Numbered from the stretch's first letter, positions 24,879 through 33,963 are shown. The stretch is DNA of 59,801 nucleotides from Clostridia bacterium (GCA_017473605.1 JAFUKM010000011.1:1-59801), one strand, 5' to 3'. Notes: a model not told the origin generated them from the letters alone. Made by a program: numbers and translations.

Positions 24879-25855
24879 TATTTTGCCTCCCCGTTAAACA
24901 CGTCTTTCGGCTCTATGTCCCCTTCCGTATAAGAAGTGAGAGGCGTTTTGCCTTCGTCCGTTTCCCCTGCTTGGAATTCGCCGTATAAGCCGTCGATATC
25001 CTTGATAAACTTACGGTTGAGAAGGTGCAAAGGAATATGTTGAGGGCAAACTCTCGAACACTCGCCGCAGTCCGTACATCTACCTGCCACGTGGAACGCG
25101 CGGATTACGTGGAAGAGCTGTTCTTCAAATTCCGAATCGTTTGCTTTCGCCGCAATACCCGAGTGGGGATTATCGAACACGCATTTCACACAAGAACAAG
25201 CAGGACATACGTTTCTACAAGCGTTGCAACGAATACACTTGGAAAGTTGTCCTTTCCAGAACGCAAAGCGTTCGTCTTCCGTCATCGCTTCGAGCTTTTC
25301 CACTTCTTCAAAGCGGTTTACGTCGCGTTCGGGACGTTCGTGCAAGATAATTTCTTCGTCTTTTGCTTGGTGCGTCTTATTGCATACTGCGCACTTGGAA
25401 AGTACAACTTCGGGTTTGTAAAGGGTGTATTCACCGTTGGTCGTAACGACTTTTACGTCCTTGTCCTCAACGTCTACGCTCTTTACGATACCGTCCGTCT
25501 TTTCCTTAATCGCTTCGATATTTAATTTTGCAAGGCACTCTACGGCAATCACGTACACGTTTTCGCGTTTGATACGGTGTTCTTTCACAAGTTGATTGAA
25601 ACTGTACGTATCGCAAGGTTTCAAAAATACCGCCGTTTTGCCTTCCTTCTTGCTCATTTGAATCAAGTATTTGGACAAATTTGCGCCGCAGAACCAATCG
25701 TATACGAAATCTTTGAGTTCGTCTACCGTTTCAAAGGACGCAGGCGTGGGGTCATAGAAAAATTCGCCTTTTTTCCAACCGATGACGCGCGCTACTTCGC
25801 CGCTTTCCAAAAGCTGTTTCGCGCGTTCAAGCATTTTCATTTCAACGTCTTTCAT
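24878..25855 (-). CDS. flxC: FlxC-like iron-sulfur subunit
   Basis: 325 aa from the ATG at 25855 (AGGAGG 9 bases upstream; a GTG at 25864 is the alternative). The N-terminal half has the FrhB/HdrA-partner look (KTAVFLKPCDTYSF, VYVIAVECLAK). The C-terminal half has the cluster motifs CIRCNACRNVCPACSCVKC and CTDCGECSRVCPQ. It fits FlxC, the second Fe-S subunit of the Flx complex. FlxB and FlxC are similar in domain layout, so the letters could be swapped. Confidence 0.76.
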   Translation of the reverse strand: MKDVEMKMLERAKQLLESGEVARVIGWKKGEFFYDPTPASFETVDELKDFVYDWFCGANLSKYLIQMSKKEGKTAVFLKPCDTYSFNQLVKEHRIKRENVYVIAVECLAKLNIEAIKEKTDGIVKSVDVEDKDVKVVTTNGEYTLYKPEVVLSKCAVCNKTHQAKDEEIILHERPERDVNRFEEVEKLEAMTEDERFAFWKGQLSKCIRCNACRNVCPACSCVKCVFDNPHSGIAAKANDSEFEEQLFHVIRAFHVAGRCTDCGECSRVCPQHIPLHLLNRKFIKDIDGLYGEFQAGETDEGKTPLTSYTEGDIEPKDVFNGEAK

Positions 25856-25856
25856 C

Positions 25857-26312
25857 TTATTCACCCTCCTTTACACGAAGGTCGGTAAGGCGTTTGTTTT
25901 CGCCGAGCGCGGTTACCGTTTTTACAAAATCGTTCATAACGGCGGAGAAACGCGCGCCTTCCGCTGCGGAAACCCACTCTACGCGCGTGCGTTCCTTTTC
26001 TATACCCATATAATTCAAGAAACTGAACAACAGCGCCATTCTTCTTCTCGTATAATAGTTACCCGTTACGTAATGGCAATCCCCAGGGTGACAACCGCAA
26101 AGGATTACGCCGTCCGCGCCCTGTTGGAAGGCTTTTAATACGAACGTGGGATTTACGCGGCAGGAACAAGGCACGCGGATAATCTTTACGTTAGCAGGAT
26201 AGCTCAAACGGCTGGAACCTGCAAGGTCTGCCCCTGCGTACGAACACCAGTTGCAACAAAAGGCAACGATGTTGGGCACAAATTCTTTCTTTTCGGTGCT
26301 TACTTCTTGCAT
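25857..26312 (-). CDS. flxD: FlxD/MvhD-like electron-transfer subunit
   Basis: 151 aa MvhD/FlpD-family [2Fe-2S] protein: FCCNWCSYAGADLAG at residue 19, RVPCSCRVNP near 48, and the cysteines of CGCHPGDCHY near 73 give the five-Cys signature. MvhD docks onto HdrA and passes electrons into its bifurcating flavin. The start overlaps the hdrA stop by 13 bases, which fits a stoichiometric HdrA-FlxD pair. Confidence 0.9.
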   Translation of the reverse strand: MQEVSTEKKEFVPNIVAFCCNWCSYAGADLAGSSRLSYPANVKIIRVPCSCRVNPTFVLKAFQQGADGVILCGCHPGDCHYVTGNYYTRRRMALLFSFLNYMGIEKERTRVEWVSAAEGARFSAVMNDFVKTVTALGENKRLTDLRVKEGE

Positions 26313-28291
26313 ATTGCTTCCACCTCCGACATAATTTGTTTCGAGCTAAATCCTTTCAAATCCATCGCACCCGAAGGACAGGTTACCGTACAAGCGCCGC
26401 AGCCTTGGCATACAGCAGGGTTGACGGACGCTACGCGACGGATTTCCGTTTTACCGCCGCCAAGACGGAATTCTTTATCTACGTACGTGATGGCGCCGTA
26501 TGCGCAAACGTTGGCGCATTGACTACAACCGTTACACATATTTTCATCGGGCGTTGCCACGCAAGGGTTGGTCTTTAATTTGTCTTTTACAAGCAAACCG
26601 ATTACCTTTGCCGCGCAAGCGGACGCCTGCGATACCGTTTCGGGAATATCTTTCGGTCCTTGGCATACGCCAGCAAGATATACGCCCGCCGTGGGACTTT
26701 CCACGGGACGGAGCTTCGCATGCGATTCGGTAAGGAAGTTGTTGGTGTCGATACTTGCCGTCAACAACGTCGCTACCTTTCTCACCGAAGGCTCGGGTTC
26801 GATAGCCGCCGCCAATACCACAAGGTCGGATTCAATCGTTACCTGTTCGTTATCGATAAGGTTCGAGCCTTGTACCATAAGCTTGCCGTTTTCGTTATAT
26901 ACTTTCCCAACCATACCTTTGATATAGTTTACGCCGTACTGTTCTACCGCGCGGCGGAAGAACTCGTCATAGTTTTTACCGGGCGTACGCACGTCAATAT
27001 AGAATACGTTGACCTGCGTATCGGGATATTTTTCACGAATAAGCATCGCATGTTTCGCCGTATACATACAGCAAATCTTCGAGCAGTACGGTTTTCCGCA
27101 ACCGCTGGTATCACGTGAGCCTACGCATTGAATAAAGGTAATTATTTTAGGATGTTCGTTATCGGAAGGACGAAGCAAGACGCCGCCCGTAGGGCCTGCC
27201 GCGTTCATCAATCTTTCGAGTTCAAGCGACGTGATAACGTCTTTATTTTCCTCATAACCGTATTCGTTGAACGCCGTAAGTTCGATAGGCTTAAAGCCTG
27301 TCGCTACGACGATTGCGCCGTATTGACGTTCGATAAAGCTGTCTTTTTGCTCGTAGTCAATCGCGCCGACGCCGCAGAATTTTTGGCAAATACCGCATTT
27401 GCCCGTCTTCATTTTAATACATTGCGTAGGGTCGATTACCGCTACGTTGGGAATCGCTTGCGCGAACGGAATATAGATTGCGGGACGGGTGTTCAAGCCC
27501 ATATTGAACTCGTTAAGTCCTTTCTTGGAAGGGCATTTTTCCATACACAATTTACAGCCCGTACACTTCGTTTCGTCTACAAATCTTGCCTTACGACGGA
27601 TTTTTACGCTAAAATTACCGACGAAGCCCTTGACTTCTTCTACTTCCGAATAAGAAAGAATATCTATCTTTTCGTGTTGCGCGCAATCTACCATCTTCGG
27701 CGTTAAAATACAAGCCGAACAGTCAAGCGTGGGGAACGTCTTATCAAGTTGCGCCATACGTCCGCCGATAGTCGCGTTCTTTTCCACAATATCCACTTCG
27801 AAGCCTGCGTCCGCAATATCGAGCGCCGCTTGAATACCCGCGATACCACCGCCGATTACGAGCGCGCGTTTTGCAACCGGACTTTCCCCTGCCATAAGGG
27901 GCGCGTTGAGTTTGACTTTTGCAATCGCCGTACGGACGAGAATCACGGCTTTTTCCGTCGCTTCGTCCATATCTTTATGAATCCACGAACAATGTTCACG
28001 GATATTTGCAACTTCTACCATATACGGGTTAAGCCCTGCCGCTTCCGCCGCCTTACGGAAGGTGGCTTCGTGCATTCTGGGCGAACACGAACCGATTACG
28101 ATACCCGTAAGGTTGTGTTCCTTAATCGCTTGTTTGATGAGTTGCTGTCCGTTTTCGGAGCACATATACTGATAGTTTGCGGAATATACGACGCCCGGTT
28201 CGCTTTTCATGATTTCCGCAACCTTAACGACGTCTACCGTCGCCGAAATGTTGCTACCGCACCAACAAATAAAAACACCTATTCTTTGCAT
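26300..28291 (-). CDS. hdrA: Heterodisulfide reductase subunit A, flavin-bifurcating
   Basis: 663 aa HdrA. The N-terminal domain holds the unusual cluster cysteines (YMCSENGQ, GSCSPRMHE, REHCSW). An FAD/thioredoxin-reductase domain starts with ALVIGGGIAGIQAA (about residue 143) and includes GGRMAQLDKTFPTLDCSACI. Inserted ferredoxin motifs (CTGCKLCMEKCP) and a C-terminal pair (CNGCSQCANVC, CQGCGACTVTCP) complete it. HdrA carries the flavin that splits electrons between ferredoxin and a high-potential branch. The Shine-Dalgarno site is weak. Confidence 0.94.
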   Translation of the reverse strand: MQRIGVFICWCGSNISATVDVVKVAEIMKSEPGVVYSANYQYMCSENGQQLIKQAIKEHNLTGIVIGSCSPRMHEATFRKAAEAAGLNPYMVEVANIREHCSWIHKDMDEATEKAVILVRTAIAKVKLNAPLMAGESPVAKRALVIGGGIAGIQAALDIADAGFEVDIVEKNATIGGRMAQLDKTFPTLDCSACILTPKMVDCAQHEKIDILSYSEVEEVKGFVGNFSVKIRRKARFVDETKCTGCKLCMEKCPSKKGLNEFNMGLNTRPAIYIPFAQAIPNVAVIDPTQCIKMKTGKCGICQKFCGVGAIDYEQKDSFIERQYGAIVVATGFKPIELTAFNEYGYEENKDVITSLELERLMNAAGPTGGVLLRPSDNEHPKIITFIQCVGSRDTSGCGKPYCSKICCMYTAKHAMLIREKYPDTQVNVFYIDVRTPGKNYDEFFRRAVEQYGVNYIKGMVGKVYNENGKLMVQGSNLIDNEQVTIESDLVVLAAAIEPEPSVRKVATLLTASIDTNNFLTESHAKLRPVESPTAGVYLAGVCQGPKDIPETVSQASACAAKVIGLLVKDKLKTNPCVATPDENMCNGCSQCANVCAYGAITYVDKEFRLGGGKTEIRRVASVNPAVCQGCGACTVTCPSGAMDLKGFSSKQIMSEVEAICKK

Positions 28292-28325
28292 TATATTTAC
28301 TCTCTTTATTTAGATTTTTTTACCG

Positions 28326-28712
28326 TTACTTGTTATACTTTCTGTAAGCGCTTACCAAAAGCTGCTGGGGTATGAATTCGTCTACGATAGGCGGAATTTC
28401 TTCTGCCGTTATGCCGTTCTTGCCTTGCATACGCACTACCGTGTCGCGCACCGCTTCCACTACCGCCGCAGGCGCTACGCCACGCGGACAACGTTCTACG
28501 CAAGCCATACAGGAAAGACAGTTCCAAATGGCGTCGCAAGCAAGCAATTCGTCTATCTTACCCCTTTCGAGCATGGATACGAATTGATGGGGTTTGATAT
28601 CCATCTCCTTAAAAGCAGGACATCTACCCGAACATTTACCGCATTTCATACACTTTCTTACGTCTGTGCCGCTCAATCTTTGCATATTTTCAACGCGTTC
28701 TTGTTTCGTCAT
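28326..28712 (-). CDS. hdrC: Heterodisulfide reductase subunit C
   Basis: 128 aa, two [4Fe-4S] motifs CMKCGKCSGRCP (about residue 21) and CLSCMACVERCP (about 65), the whole of a normal HdrC. It relays electrons from HdrA to HdrB. Its start overlaps the hdrB stop by 4 bases (ATGA). Confidence 0.92.
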   Translation of the reverse strand: MTKQERVENMQRLSGTDVRKCMKCGKCSGRCPAFKEMDIKPHQFVSMLERGKIDELLACDAIWNCLSCMACVERCPRGVAPAAVVEAVRDTVVRMQGKNGITAEEIPPIVDEFIPQQLLVSAYRKYNK

Positions 28713-29488
28713 TGTTCCACCCCCAACGCTTCCGCAAGAAGCTCGGTAAAGTATTTCACAGGCAAAATGCCGTCGCCGTTTGCCTGCAAGTTATACAAGC
28801 AAAGCGGACACGCGGTAATCACTTCTTCCGCGCCCTTTTCTTTTGCGCTCATAAGCACTTTGCGGCTCTTTTGTTTGGGCAGTTCGCTATTCTTTAACGA
28901 TACGTACGCGCCGCAACACTCGTTACGGAAGGGATACGTAACGGGCGTACCGCCGATTGCGCGGATAAAATCTTCGATAATCGTGGGATTTTCGGGATTG
29001 TCAAACGCCATTACGCCGCTGGGACGGAGCAAAAGACATCCGTAGTACGCGCCGATTTTTCTGTTCAACGGTTTTACCACCGCTTTTTTAATCACGTCGA
29101 AACCGATTACGTTTTTCAGCATTTCCAAGTAATGGAGCACTTCCGTTTCGCCTTTATACGGCTCGTCAAGCTTCATATAATTGTTAGCGCGAAACTGCAT
29201 ATCTTCGTTCGATTTCATATCTTCGTTGGTACGCTTGATTACGTTATGGCAAGCGGAGCAAAGCGTAAGCAATTTTCCGCCGTGGTGTTTTGCGTAATCG
29301 AGCGCGCGTACCGCCGAAAGTTTGGTTGCGATTTCGTCCGTTCCCATCGGATAGACGGCGCCGCAACATTGCCAATTTTCGATTTCTTCCATTTCTACGC
29401 CCAAAGCTTTCGCGCAAAGACGCGCCGTAACGTCGAGTTCTTTCGCTTTCGTTTTGAGCGTACAGCCGGGATAGTAACTGATTTTCAT
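28709..29488 (-). CDS. hdrB: Heterodisulfide reductase subunit B
   Basis: 259 aa from the ATG at 29488 (AAGGTGG 9 bases upstream; the family start is MK-x-YYPGC). Two complete CCG domains are visible: YYPGC...WQCCGA...CSAC (residues 5-82) and YYGC...NECCGAYVS...CPLC (about 150-230). These bind the non-cubane clusters that reduce a disulfide in methanogens. With no dsrC or methanogen cofactor genes here, the partner could be FrdAB or an unknown thiol. It follows fumC by 26 bases and starts the Hdr block. Confidence 0.92.
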   Translation of the reverse strand: MKISYYPGCTLKTKAKELDVTARLCAKALGVEMEEIENWQCCGAVYPMGTDEIATKLSAVRALDYAKHHGGKLLTLCSACHNVIKRTNEDMKSNEDMQFRANNYMKLDEPYKGETEVLHYLEMLKNVIGFDVIKKAVVKPLNRKIGAYYGCLLLRPSGVMAFDNPENPTIIEDFIRAIGGTPVTYPFRNECCGAYVSLKNSELPKQKSRKVLMSAKEKGAEEVITACPLCLYNLQANGDGILPVKYFTELLAEALGVEQ

Positions 29489-29514
29489 ATCGTGTGCCAC
29501 CTTTTTAAAGGGAT

Positions 29515-30891
29515 TTATTTTTGCGGATACGCCATTTCTTCGGGACGGAACACTTCATCGAATTTTTCCGCCGTCAAGAACCCGAGCGCAACGCAAGCTT
29601 CTTTCAAGGAAATATTTTCTTTATATGCTTTCTTCGCCGTCTTTGCCGCGTTTTCGTAGCCGATATACGGGTTGAGCGCCGTTACGAGCATCAACGAATT
29701 ATAAAGGTTATGGTGCATTTTTTCTTTATTCGCCTTAATACCCGTTACGCAGTTCTTTTCGAACGATACGATACCGTCTGCGAGCAAACGCACCGATTGC
29801 AAGAAATTATAGATGATGACGGGCATAAATACATTGAGTTCGAAGTTGCCTTGCGAAGCGCCTACGCCTACCGCCACGTCGTTCGCCATAACCTGCACCG
29901 CAACCATCGTCATCGATTCGCATTGCGTAGGATTTACTTTACCCGGCATAATCGAAGACCCCGGTTCGTTTTCGGGTATAAAGATTTCGCCCAAGCCGTC
30001 GCGAGGACCGCTAGCAAGCCATCTTACGTCGTTTGCAATCTTCATTAAATTGCAAGCGAGCGCTTTGAGCGCGCCGTGCGCGAATACGAGTTCGTCTTTC
30101 GACGTCAACGCGTGATACTTATTCTCCGCCGTAACAAACTTCTTACCCGTAAGCTCGCTTACCTGAACAGCCACTTCTTCCGCAAAGCCCTTAGGCGCGT
30201 TCAAGCCCGTGCCCACCGCCGTGCCGCCGAGCGCAAGTTCTTTCAAACCGCCAAGCGCCAACGCAAGCTGACCTTTCGTCTTTTCGACCATATTTCTCCA
30301 ACCGCTAATCTCTTGCGAGAAAGCGATGGGAACGGCGTCTTGCAAATGCGTTCTGCCGCTCTTTACAATCCCTTCGTTTTCCGCTTCTAAACGTTTGAGC
30401 GTCGCCGTAAGCTTATCCATAGCGGGGAAGAGATTGTCTTCAATCGCTACCACCGCGGCAATGTGCATTGCCGTAGGGAACGTGTCGTTGGAACTTTGGC
30501 TCTTATTGATATCGTCGTTGGGATGCAAGAGTTTCTTGCCTGCAATTTCGTTGCCGCGGTTAGCGATAACTTCGTTTGCGTTCATATTCGACTGCGTGCC
30601 GCTGCCCGTTTGCCATACGACGAGCGGGAAATGTCCGTTAAGAGAACCGCTAATCACTTCGTCGCAAGCCGCGCAAATCGCGTCTTTCTTTTCTTCGGGA
30701 AGCTTGCCGAGTTTCCAGTTGGCAAGCGCCGCCGCCTTTTTCAAAACGCCGAACGCCTTGGTTATTTCACGGGGCATTACTTCGTCGCCGATACGGAAGT
30801 TTTGATAACTTCTTTGCGTTTGCGCCGCCCAATATCTGTCTGCGGGTACTTGCATTTCCCCCATCGTGTCTTTTTCAATACGGTATTCCAT
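29515..30891 (-). CDS. fumC: Class II fumarate hydratase
   Basis: 458 aa, full length, aspartase/fumarase superfamily. [11 protein letters not shown] (near residue 186) carries the His that marks fumarase where aspartase has Gln, and [16 protein letters not shown] (about 315-330) is the superfamily signature with the catalytic Ser. It interconverts malate and fumarate. It lies 15 bases after the malate dehydrogenase gene and 26 bases before hdrB, so it supplies fumarate to the FrdAB encoded downstream. Confidence 0.93.
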   Translation of the reverse strand: MEYRIEKDTMGEMQVPADRYWAAQTQRSYQNFRIGDEVMPREITKAFGVLKKAAALANWKLGKLPEEKKDAICAACDEVISGSLNGHFPLVVWQTGSGTQSNMNANEVIANRGNEIAGKKLLHPNDDINKSQSSNDTFPTAMHIAAVVAIEDNLFPAMDKLTATLKRLEAENEGIVKSGRTHLQDAVPIAFSQEISGWRNMVEKTKGQLALALGGLKELALGGTAVGTGLNAPKGFAEEVAVQVSELTGKKFVTAENKYHALTSKDELVFAHGALKALACNLMKIANDVRWLASGPRDGLGEIFIPENEPGSSIMPGKVNPTQCESMTMVAVQVMANDVAVGVGASQGNFELNVFMPVIIYNFLQSVRLLADGIVSFEKNCVTGIKANKEKMHHNLYNSLMLVTALNPYIGYENAAKTAKKAYKENISLKEACVALGFLTAEKFDEVFRPEEMAYPQK

Positions 30892-30906
30892 TTTTCTTTT
30901 CTCCGA

Positions 30907-31857
30907 TTAAATTTCGATTTGCGCGATAACGTCTTTCAAAACCTTTGCGCTGTTTTGGAACTTCGCCACTTCTTCGTCCGAAAGCTTGGGCGTGAGCGTC
31001 GTAATAACGCCTTGCGAACCGATTGCGCAAAGGGTGGAAAGTGCTACGTCCGACACGCCGTATTCGCCGTCAAGCACGGTGGAAACGGGCAAAATCGTAT
31101 ATGCGCTGGAATAAATACTGTTGACGATTTGCGTTACGCAAGCGGCGATACCGTAGAAGGTTGCGCCCTTGCCCGCAATAATTTTACCGCCCGATTTTTT
31201 CACGTATTCTTCCACTTCTTCGTGCGTATAAGGCGTAATTTTCAAAACGTCCTTTTCCGTCAACGTCTTTTCGTATTCCGCCAAGGGAATCCCCGAAATG
31301 TCCGCCGTCGACCAAGCCACAAACGAGCTGTCGCCGTGTTCGCCCAAAACGTACGCGTGAACTTGCTTTTGGTTTACCGAATACAATTCGGAAAGACGGG
31401 TTCTCAAACGGATACTATCCAGCGTGCAGCCCGTACCGATAACTCGGTTTTTGGGAACGCCCGTAATTTTGCAGAAAACGTAGGTGAGTACGTCTACGGG
31501 GTTTGCCACGAACAAGTAGAGCGCGTCGGGTGCGTGTTTCACGATTTCAGGCGCGATGCTCTTCAAGATATTTACGTTCGTTTGCGTAAGGTCGATACGC
31601 GATTGCCCCGGCTTTCTGCCGACGCCCGACGTGATGATGACGATATCCGAACCGACGGCGTCTTCATACGTACCGCAATAAATCTTTACGGGATGCAAAT
31701 AGGGCGTCGCTTGAACGATATCCATCGCCTCCCCTTTTGCCTTGTCCACGTTGACGTCGATGAGTACGATTTCACCAACCGAACCCGTCGCAACCAGCGT
31801 GTAGGCAACCGTAGCGCCTACCGAACCTGCACCGATGATAGTAACTTTGTTGTTCAT
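30907..31857 (-). CDS. mdh: Malate dehydrogenase, LDH-like type
   Basis: 316 aa of the lactate/malate dehydrogenase family. It has the NAD motif IGAGSVGATVAYTL, LIDV at residues 32-35 (acidic residue for NAD) and the catalytic GEHGDS. Most of the sequence looks like L-lactate dehydrogenase, but the specificity loop reads GVGRKPGQSR: Arg81 stands where lactate enzymes have Gln102 (xQKPGxTR) and malate enzymes have Arg. With fumC next and fumarate reductase in the operon, malate dehydrogenase is the better call. It is the first gene of the 12-gene unit. Confidence 0.82.
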   Translation of the reverse strand: MNNKVTIIGAGSVGATVAYTLVATGSVGEIVLIDVNVDKAKGEAMDIVQATPYLHPVKIYCGTYEDAVGSDIVIITSGVGRKPGQSRIDLTQTNVNILKSIAPEIVKHAPDALYLFVANPVDVLTYVFCKITGVPKNRVIGTGCTLDSIRLRTRLSELYSVNQKQVHAYVLGEHGDSSFVAWSTADISGIPLAEYEKTLTEKDVLKITPYTHEEVEEYVKKSGGKIIAGKGATFYGIAACVTQIVNSIYSSAYTILPVSTVLDGEYGVSDVALSTLCAIGSQGVITTLTPKLSDEEVAKFQNSAKVLKDVIAQIEI

Positions 31858-31920
31858 TTTTTTATCTCCGTGTTTTGATTTTTCTTCTTCCCATCGCGTC
31901 TACGCTCATACGTACGCCTA

Positions 31921-31932
31921 TACGCGCGCGTA
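31921..31932. repeat. 12-bp palindrome in the mdh operon leader
   Basis: TACGCGCGCGTA is a perfect palindrome of alternating purines and pyrimidines in the roughly 100-base leader between the mdh promoter and its start. It could be an operator or simply GC-rich leader sequence. Confidence 0.35.
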
Positions 31933-31962
31933 AAAGGGTATTTTATTACACGATACGACATT

Positions 31963-31991
31963 ATTATATCATATTTTTTTTTAAAGCACAA
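31963..31991 (-). promoter_or_regulatory. Promoter of the mdh-fumC-hdr-flx-frd operon
   Basis: On the minus strand TTGTGC (31986-31991) and TATAAT (31963-31968) are 17 bases apart. It gives an untranslated leader of about 100 bases. No terminator or other strong promoter was noticed inside the operon. Confidence 0.6.
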
Positions 31992-32067
31992 ATACTTAAA
32001 GGCTTTTTTTGTAATTTCCAATCGCTAAATCGATAAATTTTTATCTTTTCACTCTTCCCCATCTACG

Positions 32068-32096
32068 CAAAAAAAGCCCTGCCCGAAGGCAGAGCC
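32068..32096 (-). terminator. Terminator of the DUF308 gene
   Basis: An 8-bp stem (GCCCTGCC/GGCAGAGC, one G-U pair) with the stable loop CGAA (TTCG on the minus strand) is followed by eight T on the minus strand. Confidence 0.85.
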
Positions 32097-32124
32097 AAAG
32101 CAATGAATAATTAGAACGAAAAAA

Positions 32125-32604
32125 TCAATCCCCAACGATAGCGTCCACAAGCAACAGCGAACCTTCTATCACAACGAAAATACCGCTGACGACAAACACC
32201 CACGTTACGGTATTGTTACCGTTAAACAGCAACAAAATCCCTATCAGTATACAAATAGCAGGCAACGCGTATGCAAAGATTTTTTGAAAGAGCGAATCGC
32301 AACGAACGCGCGATTTCCATTTTTCATACAGCAGCAATATCCCCGCAATCAGCAATATGCCCGCAAGCAAATACAAGACGGCTCGCACGGCGAAAATGCC
32401 AAATAAAATCACGACAAGCCCCGTTACCGCTTTCACAACGGCAAGGGCGAGCGTTTTATTGAAAAAATCCAACACGCCGAGCGCAATCAGCAGTAAGCCG
32501 ATTGCAGACATCGCGATTTTTACCACGTCTTCTTGAAAGGCGATTAGCAGCACGCCTAAAACGACTGTCAACGCCGCCACGATGAATTTTTCCGTCTTTC
32601 TCAT
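32125..32604 (-). CDS. HdeD/DUF308-family membrane protein
   Basis: 159 aa, almost entirely hydrophobic. It has about six short membrane segments arranged as three similar pairs (AVLGVLLIAF, AIGLLLIALGVLDFF, GLVVILFGIFAV, LLAGILLIAGILLL, ICILIGILLLF, FVVSGIFVVIEG). This repeat of paired helices with G-rich turns is typical of the HdeD/DUF308 family, whose function in Firmicutes is unknown. AGGGAG precedes the ATG. It stands alone between two terminators. Confidence 0.75.
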   Translation of the reverse strand: MRKTEKFIVAALTVVLGVLLIAFQEDVVKIAMSAIGLLLIALGVLDFFNKTLALAVVKAVTGLVVILFGIFAVRAVLYLLAGILLIAGILLLYEKWKSRVRCDSLFQKIFAYALPAICILIGILLLFNGNNTVTWVFVVSGIFVVIEGSLLLVDAIVGD

Positions 32605-32790
32605 AGCCGCTCCCTAATGTTATTGTTACGCGCCGTCGCGCAAAATATACGCCGTTACGGCATTTCGAAGCGAGAGACGATTACGTTCGTTTCGGCGCCT
32701 TTTCCGACTTCCGAAGCAGTCAAATGCAACGGGTTATTCCGTTTTTTCAACCGTCTCTCCACTTTTAACGAAATATATTACAGTATATGC

Positions 32791-32829
32791 AAAAAAACCG
32801 AAAAAGTGCACGACTTTTTCGGTTTTTAA
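32791..32829 (-). terminator. Terminator of the fruK-type gene
   Basis: A long A/T-flanked hairpin, core AACCGAAAAAGT/ACTTTTTCGGTT with loop GCACG, lies 16 bases after the stop and is followed by a T-run. Confidence 0.88.
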
Positions 32830-32844
32830 AAAATATTCTATTTT

Positions 32845-33768
32845 TTACAAATCGGTTACACGGAGATTTCCAAGCACTTCGGCGTATTTTTCTTTCGTGA
32901 AAGACACCGTACCCGTCGTCATTACCGTCGCCGTGCCCGCCGCTACGCCCGCGCGTAAAATCTCGGAAATAGGAGCGCCTTCCGACAAACGGATTGCCGC
33001 CGCCGCGACCATACCGTCGCCAGCGCCCACCGTGGAATTCATCGCTACGTTCAAACTCTTACAATAAAAACTCTTACTGCCGTCCGTGATTACCGCTCCC
33101 TGTTTCCCGAGCGAGAGCAAAACGCATTTTGCGCCCCTGTCGATGAGTTCGTAGCAAGCGTCCAACATATCTCGTTTGTCTTCAATCCGTCTGCCGATAC
33201 TGTTTTCCAACTCATCCAAATTAGGCTTTATCAAATCCACACCCATATCCAATGCGTGGAAAAGCCTATCTCCTTTTGCGTCTACGATTTTCAAAGAATT
33301 GGGCGAAACCGCTTTTACCATTTCCCCGTAAAAACTCGCTTCAATCCCCTTAGGCAAACCGCCCGACAATACGGTAACGGCGCTTTTTGCCGACTGCGTC
33401 TTTATCAAAGAAAGCACTTCTTGCGCCTTTGCGTTCGTGATTTCTTCACCCACGTCGTTCACTTCCGTGAGCATAGAACGGCTGTCGATAAATTTATAAT
33501 TTTCGCGCACCCTGCCTTTATTCCAAGCGAAGGAATACGGCACGCCTTCATTATCTAACGCATTTTCGAAAACGTATCCGTTTTCGTTGTACATAAGTCC
33601 CGTGGCAAACGATTCGAAGCCCATCCTTGCAACACCGATGGCTACGTTCAGCCCCTTGCCGCCCAGCGATATCGCTTTATTTTTTACCACGTTGGTTTTC
33701 CCGACGTTTAAAGAATCCAGCTCCATCGTAACGTCAATCGACGGGCTCATACAAACGGATAAAATCAT
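32845..33768 (-). CDS. fruK: PfkB-family sugar kinase, 1-phosphofructokinase type
   Basis: 307 aa ribokinase-like fold with the 1-phosphofructokinase/tagatose-6-phosphate kinase look: it starts MILSVCMSPSIDVTMEL, has GGKGLNVAIGVARMG (about residue 37), KPNLDELE (about 180) and the anion hole/catalytic NSTVGAGDGMVA (about 246). It phosphorylates a phosphosugar. No fructose PTS or DeoR regulator gene is adjacent, so fructose 1-phosphate is the default guess. It is monocistronic, with a 100-base leader of unknown role. Confidence 0.82.
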   Translation of the reverse strand: MILSVCMSPSIDVTMELDSLNVGKTNVVKNKAISLGGKGLNVAIGVARMGFESFATGLMYNENGYVFENALDNEGVPYSFAWNKGRVRENYKFIDSRSMLTEVNDVGEEITNAKAQEVLSLIKTQSAKSAVTVLSGGLPKGIEASFYGEMVKAVSPNSLKIVDAKGDRLFHALDMGVDLIKPNLDELENSIGRRIEDKRDMLDACYELIDRGAKCVLLSLGKQGAVITDGSKSFYCKSLNVAMNSTVGAGDGMVAAAAIRLSEGAPISEILRAGVAAGTATVMTTGTVSFTKEKYAEVLGNLRVTDL

Positions 33769-33876
33769 ATTCCACTACTCCCACATTTCACCGTAGGGTA
33801 ACGGACGGGAAGCTGTTTACAAGAGAACTTGCGCGCGAGTTTTCCGTAGCGTTGCCTTACCATATATACTATAATT

Positions 33877-33905
33877 ATTATACACCATAAAAATGCAAAT
33901 TTCAA
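33877..33905 (-). promoter_or_regulatory. Promoter of the fruK-type gene
   Basis: On the minus strand TTGAAA (33900-33905) and TATAAT (33877-33882) are 17 bases apart. The leader of about 100 bases to the start codon contains short inverted repeats, but I recognise no riboswitch in it. Confidence 0.7.
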
Positions 33906-33963
33906 TATGAAAAGTAAAAAATTTTCCATATTTTTTAACGATTTTCACGTAATCGGCATAAAT

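Noticed and set aside
30907-31857. L-lactate dehydrogenase as the function of the first operon gene
   Set aside because: The specificity residue is Arg, not Gln, and the operon context is malate-fumarate-succinate.
30463-31878. A 471-codon plus-strand frame
   Set aside because: Antisense to fumC and mdh; a composition artefact.
33769-33870. A possible riboswitch in the 100-base leader of the fruK-type gene
   Set aside because: Only short inverted repeats are seen, with no match to any riboswitch core I know and no attenuator hairpin with a T-run.
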